Positions 10,252 to 17,777 of a stretch of DNA of 64,000 nt are shown here, in pieces. The stretch is taken from contig CAWHNO010000017.1 of the NCBI GenBank assembly GCA_963830725.1, positions 372,001-436,000 of the forward strand, read 5' to 3'. Below the pieces are notes generated by a model. The model was not told where the DNA came from. It ran no database searches and saw nothing but the letters and a program-made list of their open reading frames with translations. This DNA is from DASSUW01 sp963830725. GTDB lineage: Bacteria; Actinomycetota; Thermoleophilia; Solirubrobacterales; Solirubrobacteraceae. The number at the start of each line of letters is the position of its first letter. Positions within the stretch are counted from its first letter, which is position 1. The position numbers and the translations under genes are program-made.

Positions 10252-11297
10252 CCGAACTGCTCCAGGAAGCGCAGGTCGTTGTCGTAGAACAGCCGCAGGT
10301 CGCTGACGCCGTGCTTGAGCATGGCGATCCGCTCGATGCCCATGCCGAAGGCGAAGCCCTGGTGGCGCTCGGGGTCGTATCCGTGCTCGCGCACGTACTC
10401 GAACACGTTCGGGTCGACCTCGCCGGCGCCGAGGATCTCGATCCAGCCCTCACCCTTGCAGAGCGGGCAGCGCGAGCCGTCCTTCAGGAAGCCGTCCTTG
10501 CAGTTGAAGCAGGAGACGTCGCACTCGACGCTCGGCTCGGTGAAGGGGAAGAAGTGCGGGCGCAGGCGCACGCGGCGGTCCTCGCCGAAGATCGCGCGCG
10601 CGAAGGCGAGCAGCGTGCCCTGGAGGTCGCCGAGCGTGACGTCCTCGTCGACGGCCAGCCCCTCGACCTGGTTGAACTGGGGCGTGTGCGTGGCGTCGTT
10701 GTCGCGCCGGTAGGTGCGGCCGGGGATGACCACGTAGAGCGGCGGCGGGTGCATCTCCATCGCGCGCGTCTGCATCGGCGAGGTGTGCACGCGCAGCAGC
10801 ACCTCGTCGGAGATGTAGAAGGTGTCGGTCGCCTGCCGCGACGGGTGCGTCTCGTCGAAGTTGAGCGCGTCGAAGTTGTAGTAGACGAGCTCGGTCTCCG
10901 GGCCCTCCATGACGCGGAAGCCGAGGCCGAGGAAGATGTCCTCGATCTCGCGCCGCGTGGCGGTGAGGAGATGCACGCGGCCGGGCTTGACGGCCGGCGA
11001 GCCGGGCAGCGTGACGTCGATGACGTCGCTCGCGAGCTTCGCGTCGAGCTCCGCAGCCTCGAGCTCGGCGGCGCGCGCCTCGATGGCGGCCTCGAGCGCC
11101 TTGCGCGCCTCGTTGGCCGCGCGGCCGACGGTCCCGCGCTCCTCGGCCGGCAGCTGCGCGACGCCGCGCAGCAGGTTCGGCAGCTCGGCCTTGCGGCCCA
11201 GGAAGCGCACCCGCACGTCCTCGAGCTCGGTCGTGCCCGGGGCCTCGGCGATCGCCGCCTCGCCGGCGGCGCGCAGCTCGCTGATCCTCTCGTTCAT
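10248..11297 (-). CDS. pheS: Phenylalanyl-tRNA synthetase alpha subunit
   Basis: Catalytic class II subunit of 349 residues. An N-terminal coiled-coil tRNA-binding arm is followed by motif 2/3 regions (DTFYISDEVLLRVHTSPMQ; FGMGIERIAMLKHG). The core has two CxxC pairs (CFNCKDGF and CPLCKGEGW) that look like a zinc knuckle present in some bacterial PheS proteins. The start overlaps the stop of the upstream methyltransferase gene (ATGA), and the stop overlaps pheT. Confidence 0.96.
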   Translation of the reverse strand: MNERISELRAAGEAAIAEAPGTTELEDVRVRFLGRKAELPNLLRGVAQLPAEERGTVGRAANEARKALEAAIEARAAELEAAELDAKLASDVIDVTLPGSPAVKPGRVHLLTATRREIEDIFLGLGFRVMEGPETELVYYNFDALNFDETHPSRQATDTFYISDEVLLRVHTSPMQTRAMEMHPPPLYVVIPGRTYRRDNDATHTPQFNQVEGLAVDEDVTLGDLQGTLLAFARAIFGEDRRVRLRPHFFPFTEPSVECDVSCFNCKDGFLKDGSRCPLCKGEGWIEILGAGEVDPNVFEYVREHGYDPERHQGFAFGMGIERIAMLKHGVSDLRLFYDNDLRFLEQFG

Positions 11298-12007
11298 CGG
11301 GCGGCCATCCTACGGTTGCTTTCGTACAGGGCGACGGTTGCCGCCATCGCGGCGTTCAGGGACTCGGAGGCGATCGGGATGTGGGCGACCTCGTCGCAGG
11401 CGGCGACGACATCGTCGGGCAGGCCGTCGCGCTCGGCGCCGACGACGATCGATGCGTCGTCGCGGCCTGCGACGACCTCGTGGAGCGGCGCGCCCGCGCG
11501 GGCGACGAGCGCAATCCTGGGGCCCGGCAGCTCGTGCACCTCGCGCACCCGCGCCACCGGCACCTCGAAGAGCGCGCCCATCGACGCCCGCACCGCCTTC
11601 GGCCCGTACGGGTCGGCGCTGCCGGGGCCGAGCGCGACGCTGCTCGCGCCGAACGCCAGCGCGCCCCGCAGCACGGTGCCGACGTTGCCCGGGTCGTTGA
11701 CGCCCCACAGCGCCAGGCACAGCGGCCCGACCGGCGCCGCCGCCCACCGCTGCGCGTAGACCCCGAGCGCGCGAGTACCCGAGCCGAGCTGCGAGACCTG
11801 GGCGAGCAGGTGCGGCTTGACCTCCTCCCCCTCCAGCCCCGACCCCTCGGCCACGAGCCGCGCGAGCGGCGCCCAGCCGGCGGCGTCGGCAGCGGCCAGC
11901 AGGTCCTCGCCCTCGGCCACGAACTGGCGCAGCTTGTCCCGCCACTTGCGGCCCGCGAGCTTGCGGATCTCCTTGAGCTGGTCGTTGTGGGGGCTGGAGA
12001 TTGTCAC
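11294..12007 (-). CDS. SpoU/TrmH-family RNA 2'-O-methyltransferase
   Basis: SPOUT-fold SAM-dependent methyltransferase of 237 residues, the kind usually found next to pheS. It has an N-terminal substrate-binding domain (SPHNDQLKEIRKLAGRKWRD) and the three SpoU motifs: NDPGNVGTVLRGALAFGA, IVVGAERDGLP and IPIASESLNAAMAATVALYE. Target RNA and position cannot be read. It is the first gene of the pheST-arg run; a terminator separates it from rplT, so it probably has its own promoter between 12008 and 12040. The GTG start at 12007 has no clear Shine-Dalgarno sequence. Confidence 0.9.
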   Translation of the reverse strand: MTISSPHNDQLKEIRKLAGRKWRDKLRQFVAEGEDLLAAADAAGWAPLARLVAEGSGLEGEEVKPHLLAQVSQLGSGTRALGVYAQRWAAAPVGPLCLALWGVNDPGNVGTVLRGALAFGASSVALGPGSADPYGPKAVRASMGALFEVPVARVREVHELPGPRIALVARAGAPLHEVVAGRDDASIVVGAERDGLPDDVVAACDEVAHIPIASESLNAAMAATVALYESNRRMAAR

Positions 12008-12035
12008 GAAACTACTGTGATCACCGTCACTTAAA

Positions 12036-12072
12036 CGAAGAAGGGCGCCGCTCCGAGGGAGGGGCGCCCGTG
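12036..12072 (-). terminator. Rho-independent terminator after rplT
   Basis: Inverted repeat GGGCGCC (12063-12069 read on the minus strand) and GGCGCCC (12043-12049) with a 13-nt loop, followed on the minus strand by TTCTTCGTTT. It lies 20 bp past the rplT stop and ends the rpmI-rplT transcript. Confidence 0.75.
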
Positions 12073-12091
12073 GAAGAGGTTGTCTGCGGGA

Positions 12092-12451
12092 TCAGGCCGC
12101 CGACGCCTCGCGGGCGCTCTCGGCGAATCGGCGGAAGGTCTCGGGGTCGCGCACGGCGATGTCCGCGAGCACCTTGCGGTCGAGCTCGATCCCGGCCAGC
12201 TTGAGGCCGTGCATGAAGGTGGCGTAGTTCATGCCGTTCTGGCGAGCGGCGGCGTTGATGCGGGTGATCCAGAGACGGCGGAAGTCGCGCTTGCGGTTGC
12301 GGCGATCGCGGTAGGCGTAGGAGTCGGCCTTCATGACCGCTTCCTTGGCGCGCTTGTACGAGGAATGCGCCTCGCCGCGGAAGCCCTTTGCCCGCTCGAG
12401 CGTCGCCCGGCGCTTCTTGCGCGCGTTGACGGAGCGCTTGACGCGGGTCAT
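12092..12451 (-). CDS. rplT: 50S ribosomal protein L20
   Basis: Protein of 119 residues with the L20 signature: basic N-terminus MTRVKRSVNARKKRRATLE, KGFRGEAHSSYKRAKEAV, and RDRRNRKRDFRRLWITRIN. It binds 23S rRNA early in 50S assembly. The ATG overlaps the rpmI stop by 4 nt. In many bacteria L20 represses its own infC-rpmI-rplT mRNA; here infC is not in the same transcript, so any autocontrol would have to act within the short rpmI leader. Confidence 0.97.
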   Translation of the reverse strand: MTRVKRSVNARKKRRATLERAKGFRGEAHSSYKRAKEAVMKADSYAYRDRRNRKRDFRRLWITRINAAARQNGMNYATFMHGLKLAGIELDRKVLADIAVRDPETFRRFAESAREASAA

Positions 12452-12651
12452 CGCCCGTTGCCTCCGAGCAGCGTGGTGACGGTCTTGCGATCGGCCTTGG
12501 AGATGTCGCGATCCAGCCCGAACGAGCGCTTGCGCTTGGGCGACTTCTTCTCGAGGATGTGGCTCGAGAAGGCGTGCCGGGCCTTGAGCTTGCCCGTGCC
12601 CGTCTTCTTGAAGCGCTTCTTGGCGCCGGAGTGCGACTTCATCTTCGGCAT
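12448..12651 (-). CDS. rpmI: 50S ribosomal protein L35
   Basis: Small basic protein of 67 residues beginning MPKMKSHSGAKKRFKKTGTG, an unmistakable L35. The start ATG at 12651 is only about 4 nt from the transcription start predicted from a TATACT box at 12662-12667, so the message looks leaderless. Translationally coupled to rplT by a TGATG-type 4-nt overlap. Confidence 0.96.
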   Translation of the reverse strand: MPKMKSHSGAKKRFKKTGTGKLKARHAFSSHILEKKSPKRKRSFGLDRDISKADRKTVTTLLGGNGR

Positions 12652-12661
12652 GCGAGCGCGC

Positions 12662-12684
12662 AGTATAGAGGGCCTTCGGCCCTT
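12662..12684 (-). promoter_or_regulatory. Promoter of rpmI-rplT plus adjacent hairpin
   Basis: A perfect extended -10 hexamer, TATACT, reads on the minus strand at 12667-12662, 10 nt before the rpmI ATG. Immediately upstream is the hairpin AGGGCC-GAA-GGCCCT, which may end transcription from the truncated gene beyond. No convincing -35 is seen. Confidence 0.6.
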
Positions 12685-12878
12685 CTACGCAGGACGCCGG
12701 CCGACGCCGACGAGGTAGCGGGCGTCGATCTCGACGCGCCCCACCGCGTTGTTGCACGAGGCGAGCAGGCGGTCCAGGGCAGCGCGTTCGCTCGCCGGCG
12801 CGCCCAGCACCGCGTAGAGCGTCTCGTGGTCGCGCGCACGGACTTGCGCCGTGGCCCGTCGTAGTCGGTACCCGCGCG
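12685..12878 (-). pseudogene. C-terminal remnant of an unidentified gene
   Basis: An open frame reading YRLRRATAQVRARDHETLYA and ending GRVEIDARYLVGVGRRPA has the codon bias of a real gene and stops at 12685, just upstream of rpmI. No family is recognised. Its 5' part is missing: at about 12,875 it meets the 5'-truncated PhoX gene coming from the other strand. Both N-termini are gone, as expected if a deletion joined two divergent genes. Confidence 0.4.
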
Positions 12879-12879
12879 C

Positions 12880-13347
12880 AGGCCGCAGGCCAAGGGCGCT
12901 GCGCTCTTCAACCGCACCGAGGGCATCTGGACGTACGACCGGCGCCTCTTCTTCGACTGCACGACCGGCGGCGAGGCCGGCGCCGGCCAGCTGTGGCAGC
13001 TCACCCCCCGCGGCCGCGACGGCGGCGACCTGAAGCTGATCTTCGAGTCGCCGGCCGCGGACGTGCTCGACGCGCCCGACAACCTCGTGGTGGTGCCCCA
13101 GACCGGGGATGTCTTCCTGCAGGAGGACGGCGGCGGCGAGCAGTTCGTGCGCGGCGTCACCAGGCGCGGCGAGATCTACGACTTCGCCAAGACGGTCCTC
13201 AACGACACGGAGTTCTGCGGCGGTTGCTTCAGCCCTGACGGGCGGACGTTCTTCGTCTCGCAGCAGGGCGAGCGGGTGGCGGGCACGCCGACGCCGGACG
13301 TGCAGGCGCTCACGTACGCGATCTGGGGGCCGTTCGAGAACGACTGA
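12880..13347 (+). pseudogene. PhoX/DUF839-type phosphatase, C-terminal fragment
   Basis: Frame 1 from about 12880 reads KGAALFNRTEGIWTYDRRLF and continues through DAPDNLVVVPQTGDVFLQED, ECGGCFSPDG-like and FFVSQQGERVAGTPTPD to a stop at 13347. This is the last ~155 residues of the PhoX (DUF839) family of secreted alkaline phosphatases, whose members are 450-700 residues. There is no start codon, signal peptide or Tat motif. A stop at 12862 closes the frame upstream, so the gene is 5'-truncated by a deletion or a misassembly. Confidence 0.7.
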
Positions 13348-13376
13348 CCGTCGAGAAAGTCGTCAAGAAACCGGCG

Positions 13377-13406
13377 GGGCGGGACGAGCCGCTGTTCGTC
13401 CCGCCC
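13377..13406 (+). terminator. Strong hairpin after the PhoX fragment
   Basis: Perfect 11-bp stem GGGCGGGACGA / TCGTCCCGCCC with an 8-nt loop, 30 bp past the PhoX stop and before the ebo promoter. No U-tract follows, so it may be a factor-dependent or structural terminator. Confidence 0.5.
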
Positions 13407-13492
13407 AGGGGTTGGCCGAGGTCAGGACCCCGACTTTCGCCGAGGGAACCGGTGAGTTTCGCCGACCGCTCGCCGAATGCCCCAACGTGTCC

Positions 13493-13498
13493 TAAACT
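13493..13498 (+). promoter_or_regulatory. -10 element of the ebo operon
   Basis: TAAACT lies 7 nt before the ATG at 13506, so transcription would begin at or just before the start codon (leaderless). There is no ribosome-binding site upstream, which supports this start over earlier in-frame codons. Confidence 0.5.
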
Positions 13499-13505
13499 CG
13501 GCCAT

Positions 13506-14747
13506 ATGGGGAACTACGGGGGAATGGGCTCGAACGGCGCCTCGGGGGATCTGCCGGACATCGACCAAGAAGTCGTCGTCACCTTCCGTTACCCAGTGAG
13601 GTTCACCCACGGGCTGCTCGATCCGCTCAACCCGACGCTGCGCGACGTGGTCGAGGCCGAGGATCGCGCCCGCCTGCTGGTCGTCATCGACAGGGGCGTG
13701 GCCGCCGCGCACCCCTCGATAACCGCTGACGTCGTCGTCTACTGCAAGGCCCATGCCGACGTGCTGGAGCTGACCGCGCAGCCGCTCGTGGTGCCGGGCG
13801 GCGAGGCGATCAAGAACCGGGCCGGCCCGGTCGACGAGATCCGCGCCGCGATCGACGCCCACGGCGTCGACCGCCACTCCTACGTGGTGGCGATCGGCGG
13901 CGGCGCGGTGCTCGACGCCGTCGGCTACGCGGCCGCCACCGCCCACCGCGGGGTGCGGCTCATCCGCGTGCCGACCACGGTGCTCGCCCAGGACGACTCC
14001 GCCGTCGGCGTCAAGAACGGCATCAACGCCTTCGGCAAGAAGAACTTCGTCGGCTCGTTCGCGCCGCCGCACGCGGTGCTGAACGACTTCGACCTGCTGA
14101 CGACGCTGTCGGAGCGCGACTGGCGCGCCGGCATCTCCGAGGCGATGAAGGTCGCGCTGCTCAAGGACGCGGCGTTCTTCGGCTGGATCGAGCACCACGC
14201 GCGCGACCTCAACGAGCGGTCGCTGCCGGCCATGGCCAAGCTCGTGCACCGCAGCGCCGAGCTGCACCTGAACCACATCGCCACCAGCGGCGATCCGTTC
14301 GAGCTCGGCTCCTCGCGGCCGCTGGACTTCGGCCACTGGGCGGCGCACAAGCTCGAGCAGCTCTCGCACCACGAGCTGCGCCACGGCGAGGCGGTGTCGG
14401 TCGGCATCGCGCTCGACTCCACGTACAGCTACCTCACGGGCAGCCTGCCGCACGCGCACTGGCGGAGGATCATCGCGCTGTTCGAGGCCGTCGAGCTGCC
14501 GATCTGGCATCGCGACATGACCACGCCGGGCAGCGGCGGGCGACCGGCCGTGCTGGCCGGCCTCGAGGAGTTCCGCGAGCACCTGGGAGGGCGGCTCACG
14601 ATCATGCTGCTCGAGCGGATCGGCTCGGGCTTCGAAGTGCACGAACTGGACGAGGCGGTGCTCCTGGAGGCTTCCGACCTCCTGCGGCGCCGGGTCGAGG
14701 GAGGAGAGCGAGAAGGATGGGAGCCCACGCCGGCACTAGCCCGCTGA
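13506..14747 (+). CDS. eboD: EboD-type 3-dehydroquinate-synthase-like sugar phosphate cyclase
   Basis: About 413 residues of the AroB/sugar-phosphate-cyclase fold: NAD-binding IGGGAVLDAVGYAAA, RVPTTVLAQDDSAVGVKNGI and the metal-binding DFGHWAAHKLEQLSHHELRH-GEAV segment. True AroB has DSSVGGKTGIN; the differences (DDSAVGVKNGIN) and the neighbours place it with EboD of the ebo/EDB clusters known from cyanobacteria, pseudomonads and eustigmatophyte plastids. Its product is unknown. The chosen ATG fits the leaderless promoter; an upstream start at 13452 would add 18 poorly conserved residues. First gene of a seven-gene overlapping run. Confidence 0.85.
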   Translation: MGNYGGMGSNGASGDLPDIDQEVVVTFRYPVRFTHGLLDPLNPTLRDVVEAEDRARLLVVIDRGVAAAHPSITADVVVYCKAHADVLELTAQPLVVPGGEAIKNRAGPVDEIRAAIDAHGVDRHSYVVAIGGGAVLDAVGYAAATAHRGVRLIRVPTTVLAQDDSAVGVKNGINAFGKKNFVGSFAPPHAVLNDFDLLTTLSERDWRAGISEAMKVALLKDAAFFGWIEHHARDLNERSLPAMAKLVHRSAELHLNHIATSGDPFELGSSRPLDFGHWAAHKLEQLSHHELRHGEAVSVGIALDSTYSYLTGSLPHAHWRRIIALFEAVELPIWHRDMTTPGSGGRPAVLAGLEEFREHLGGRLTIMLLERIGSGFEVHELDEAVLLEASDLLRRRVEGGEREGWEPTPALAR

Positions 14748-15019
14748 CGCAGCGCGAGCTGATCGCCGAGTACTTCATGGAGCACCGTGTCCAGGTGCTC
14801 GAGCTGGCGGCCTTCCTGGACCGCCTCGACCGCGCCCGCGAGCTGGACGCCGACGACGACTTCCGGCTGCGCTCGATCCGCGCCGCGCTGGCCGCCCTCG
14901 TCGACGGCGACGGCGACCGCGTGCAGCGCGTGCAGATGATCTTCAGCGACCCGCGCAGCGAGCTGCTCGACGAGCTGGACCAGAAGAGCGCCAAGGGCGC
15001 CTACGACCCGGAGGCCTAG
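14717..15019 (+). CDS. Small ebo-cluster protein of unknown function
   Basis: A 100-residue acidic, probably all-helical protein (LIAEYFMEHRVQVLELAAFL; FRLRSIRAALAALVDGDGDR) that overlaps the end of eboD by 31 bp and ends 2 nt before the TatD-type gene. It is far shorter than EboA (about 250 residues), and I see no EboA elsewhere, so it may replace EboA or be a new cluster member. Codon use is like its neighbours, and the tight overlap argues that it is a real gene. Confidence 0.7.
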   Translation: MGAHAGTSPLTQRELIAEYFMEHRVQVLELAAFLDRLDRARELDADDDFRLRSIRAALAALVDGDGDRVQRVQMIFSDPRSELLDELDQKSAKGAYDPEA

Positions 15020-15021
15020 CC

Positions 15022-15849
15022 ATGGAGTACATCGATCTCCACGCCCACATGGTGTCGCGCACGACCGACGACTACCGGGCCATGGCCATGAGCGGCTGCG
15101 TCGCCGTCACCGAGCCCGCGTTCTGGGCCGGCTACGACCGACCCGGCGTCGACGCGTTCATCGACTACTTCAACCGCCTCACCGACTTCGAGCCCAAGCG
15201 CGCCGCCACCTATGGCGTCGCCCACTTCACGTGGATGTGCCTGAACCCGAAGGAGGCGGAGGATCGCGAGCTGACGCGCCAGGTCCTCGAGGTCATCCCC
15301 CGCTACCTCGAGATGCCGAACGTGCTCGGCATCGGCGAGATCGGGCTCAACCGCGTGACGCGCAACGAGCTGGCCGGCTTCAAGGACCACGTCGACGTCG
15401 CGATGGAGTACGAGCAGCTCATCCACATCCACACGCCGCATCTCGAGGACAAGTGGAAGGGCACGAAGGCGATCGTCGACACGCTGGCCGCAGACGACCG
15501 GATCGAGCCCCACCGCGTGATGGTCGACCACGCGGAGGAGCACACGGTCGACATGATCCTCGACAACGGGTTCTGGACGGGGCTGACGCTGTATCCGATC
15601 ACCAAGGTGTCCCCCGCGCGCGCGGTCGACATCCTCGAGACGCGCGGCCCGGAGCGGATCTGCGTGGCGGCGGCGTGCGACTGGGGCGAGAGCCGGCCGC
15701 TGGCCGTGCCCGAGTTCATCCTCGAGATGCGGCGCCGCGGGCACCCGGACTCGCTGATCCGGCGCGTGGTCTACGAGAACCCGATCGAGTTCCTGGGCCA
15801 GTCGCCGAAGTTCCAGCTCCCCGACCGCGAAGGTGCTGTCGCCGTCTAG
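15022..15849 (+). CDS. eboB: EboB-type TatD-family metal-dependent hydrolase
   Basis: 275 residues, TIM-barrel amidohydrolase of the TatD type. Metal ligands are visible: DLHAHM at the N-terminus, the Glu in LGIGEIGLNRV, HIHTPH, DHAEEH and the Asp in AACDWGESRPL. In ebo clusters a TatD-like hydrolase sits between the cyclase and the prenyltransferase genes. The substrate is unknown; DNase activity of the classical TatD is not implied. The stop shares one base with the GTG start of eboE. Confidence 0.85.
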   Translation: MEYIDLHAHMVSRTTDDYRAMAMSGCVAVTEPAFWAGYDRPGVDAFIDYFNRLTDFEPKRAATYGVAHFTWMCLNPKEAEDRELTRQVLEVIPRYLEMPNVLGIGEIGLNRVTRNELAGFKDHVDVAMEYEQLIHIHTPHLEDKWKGTKAIVDTLAADDRIEPHRVMVDHAEEHTVDMILDNGFWTGLTLYPITKVSPARAVDILETRGPERICVAAACDWGESRPLAVPEFILEMRRRGHPDSLIRRVVYENPIEFLGQSPKFQLPDREGAVAV

Positions 15850-16925
15850 TGCTGGTCGCGGACGGGCTCCACCTCACGTACTGCACGAACATCCATCCCG
15901 CCGTCGGCTGGGAGGCCGTGCTCGACAGCCTGCGCGCACACGCGCCCGCGCTGAAGGCGCGGCTGTCGCCGGACGCGCCGTTCGGGATCGGGCTGCGCCT
16001 CTCAGGTGACGAGAGCCGTGAGCTGCTGCACGGAGATCATCTGCGGGAGTTCCGCTCGTGGCTCGACGGCGAGGGCCTGTACGTGTTCACCGTCAACGGC
16101 TTCCCCCACGGCACGTTCCACGGCCGGCCCGTGAAGGCGGAGGTGCACGCGCCCGACTGGCGCAGCGAGGAGCGCGTGGCGTACACCCTGCGCCTGGCGG
16201 AGATCCTCGACACGCTGCTGCCCGACGACGTGGAGGGGACGATCTCGACCAGCCCGCTCTCGTACGCGCCGTGGATCGACGACGACGGCCTCCAAACCTG
16301 CACGGCGAACGTGCTGCGCGTCGCCGACGAGCTCGCCGCCACGCGGATCGCGCTGGCGATCGAGCCGGAGGCCGACGGGGCGCTGGCCGACGTCGGGGAC
16401 CTGGTCGACTGGTGGCCGGAGGCGCTCGATCGCGAGACCGTGACGGTGTGCTTCGACGCCTGCCACTCGGCCGTCGCGTACGAGGAGCCCGAGGAGGCGC
16501 TGGCGGCGCTCGACGAGGCGGGCATCCGCATCGGCAAGGCGCAGCTCAGCGCCGCGCTGCGCCTGCCGGTCATCGCGCGCGCCGAGCTCGAGCGCTTCGC
16601 CGACCCGATCTACCTGCACCAGGTGACCCAGCGCAGCGCCGACGGGACGCTGCAGTCGTGGCCCGACCTCCCCGAGGCGCTCGACGGCGACGGCGGCGGC
16701 GAGGAGTGGCGCGTGCACTTCCACGTCCCGATCTTCCTCGAGCGCTACGGCGCGCTCGAGTCCACGCAGGACCACCTGCGGGAGGTGATCGAGCAGGTGC
16801 GCGGCCGCACCTCGCACCTGGAGATCGAGACCTATACCTGGGACGTGCTGCCGGCCGATCTGAAGGCGTCGTCGGTCGACTCGATCGCGCGCGAGTACGA
16901 GTGGGTGCTCGATGTCCTCGGCTGA
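15849..16925 (+). CDS. eboE: EboE-type xylose-isomerase-like TIM barrel protein
   Basis: 358 residues starting at the GTG of TAGTG (15849). It reads LVADGLHLTYCTNIHPAVGW, the conserved EboE opening, then FTVNGFPHGTFHG, IEPEADG, CFDACHSAVAY and HFHVPIFLERYG, the acidic and histidine residues of an AP-endonuclease-2/xylose-isomerase barrel. Known as the metabolite-traffic protein EboE; in cyanobacteria the ebo genes are needed to move the scytonemin precursor to the periplasm. Overlaps eboB by 1 nt and eboC by 14 nt. Confidence 0.87.
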   Translation: MLVADGLHLTYCTNIHPAVGWEAVLDSLRAHAPALKARLSPDAPFGIGLRLSGDESRELLHGDHLREFRSWLDGEGLYVFTVNGFPHGTFHGRPVKAEVHAPDWRSEERVAYTLRLAEILDTLLPDDVEGTISTSPLSYAPWIDDDGLQTCTANVLRVADELAATRIALAIEPEADGALADVGDLVDWWPEALDRETVTVCFDACHSAVAYEEPEEALAALDEAGIRIGKAQLSAALRLPVIARAELERFADPIYLHQVTQRSADGTLQSWPDLPEALDGDGGGEEWRVHFHVPIFLERYGALESTQDHLREVIEQVRGRTSHLEIETYTWDVLPADLKASSVDSIAREYEWVLDVLG

Positions 16926-17777
16926 GGCGGTCAGGCCGTCGACGGCGGGCGCCTGGCTGCAGCTGGCGCGCATCTCCAATACGCCGACCGTGTCTCGAAC
17001 GCGGTGGCGGGCGCCGTGCTGGCCTCGACCGCCGCCGAGACCGGGACGGTCGTCGTGGTGGCCGTCGCGATGGCGCTCTTCTACACGGCGGGGATGATCC
17101 TCAACGACTTCCTCGACTACGAGGTCGACGTGCGAGAGCGCCGCGAGCGGCCGCTGCCGTCCGGCGCCGTGAGCCGCCAGGCCGCGCTCACCGCGGTGAT
17201 CGTGCTGTTCGCGGCCGGCGCGGCGCTGCTGCTGCTCGAGGGGACGGAGCCGTTCCTGGCCGGGCTCGGACTGGTCGCGCTGATCGTCCTCTACGACGCC
17301 TGGCACAAGGGCAACGCTCTCTCCCCCGTGCTGATGGGCGGCTGCCGCGCGCTCGTCTACTTCGTCGCCGCGCTCGCCGTGGCCGGCGAGGTGCCGCTCG
17401 AGGTGGCGACCGCCGCCGGCGTGCTGCTGATCTACATCGTCGGCCTCACGCAGGTGGCCAAGGCCGAGGGCGGGAACCTCTTGAGCGCATGGCCCCTCGC
17501 CGCCGTGCTGGCGGCGATCGGCTACTGGGTCGGCTGGGTCGACTCGGTCTGGTTCGTGCTGCTGCTGCTCGCCTTCGCCGCGTGGGTGGTGCGAGCGCTG
17601 TGGCTCGTGCGCGTGCCGCGCCGGATCGGCGCCGGCGTGGTCAGCCTGATCGCCGGCGTGTCGCTGTTCGACGCGCTGGCCGTGGCGAGCGTCGACGGCA
17701 GCCTGGCGGCGGTCTGCGTGTGCCTGGCAGCCTTCTTTGTCACGATCGCCCTCCAGACCAAGATCGCGGGGACCTGA
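16912..17777 (+). CDS. eboC: EboC-type UbiA-family prenyltransferase (one frameshift)
   Basis: Multi-spanning membrane prenyltransferase. The ATG at 16912 gives GAWLQLARISNTPTV, then a 2-nt slip near 16992 leads to SNAVAGAVLAS and on to the end. The first Asp-rich motif, NDFLDYEVDVRERRERPLPS, matches the UbiA consensus NDxxDxxxD; the second region is YDAWHKG. About 8 hydrophobic helices follow and the restored length is near 288 residues. UbiA enzymes join a prenyl chain to an acceptor; neither substrate is known for EboC. It overlaps eboE and abuts eboF. Confidence 0.85.

Noticed and set aside
13506..14747. Housekeeping 3-dehydroquinate synthase (aroB)
   Set aside because: Key motif variants and the ebo gene context, with no other shikimate genes nearby, favour EboD.
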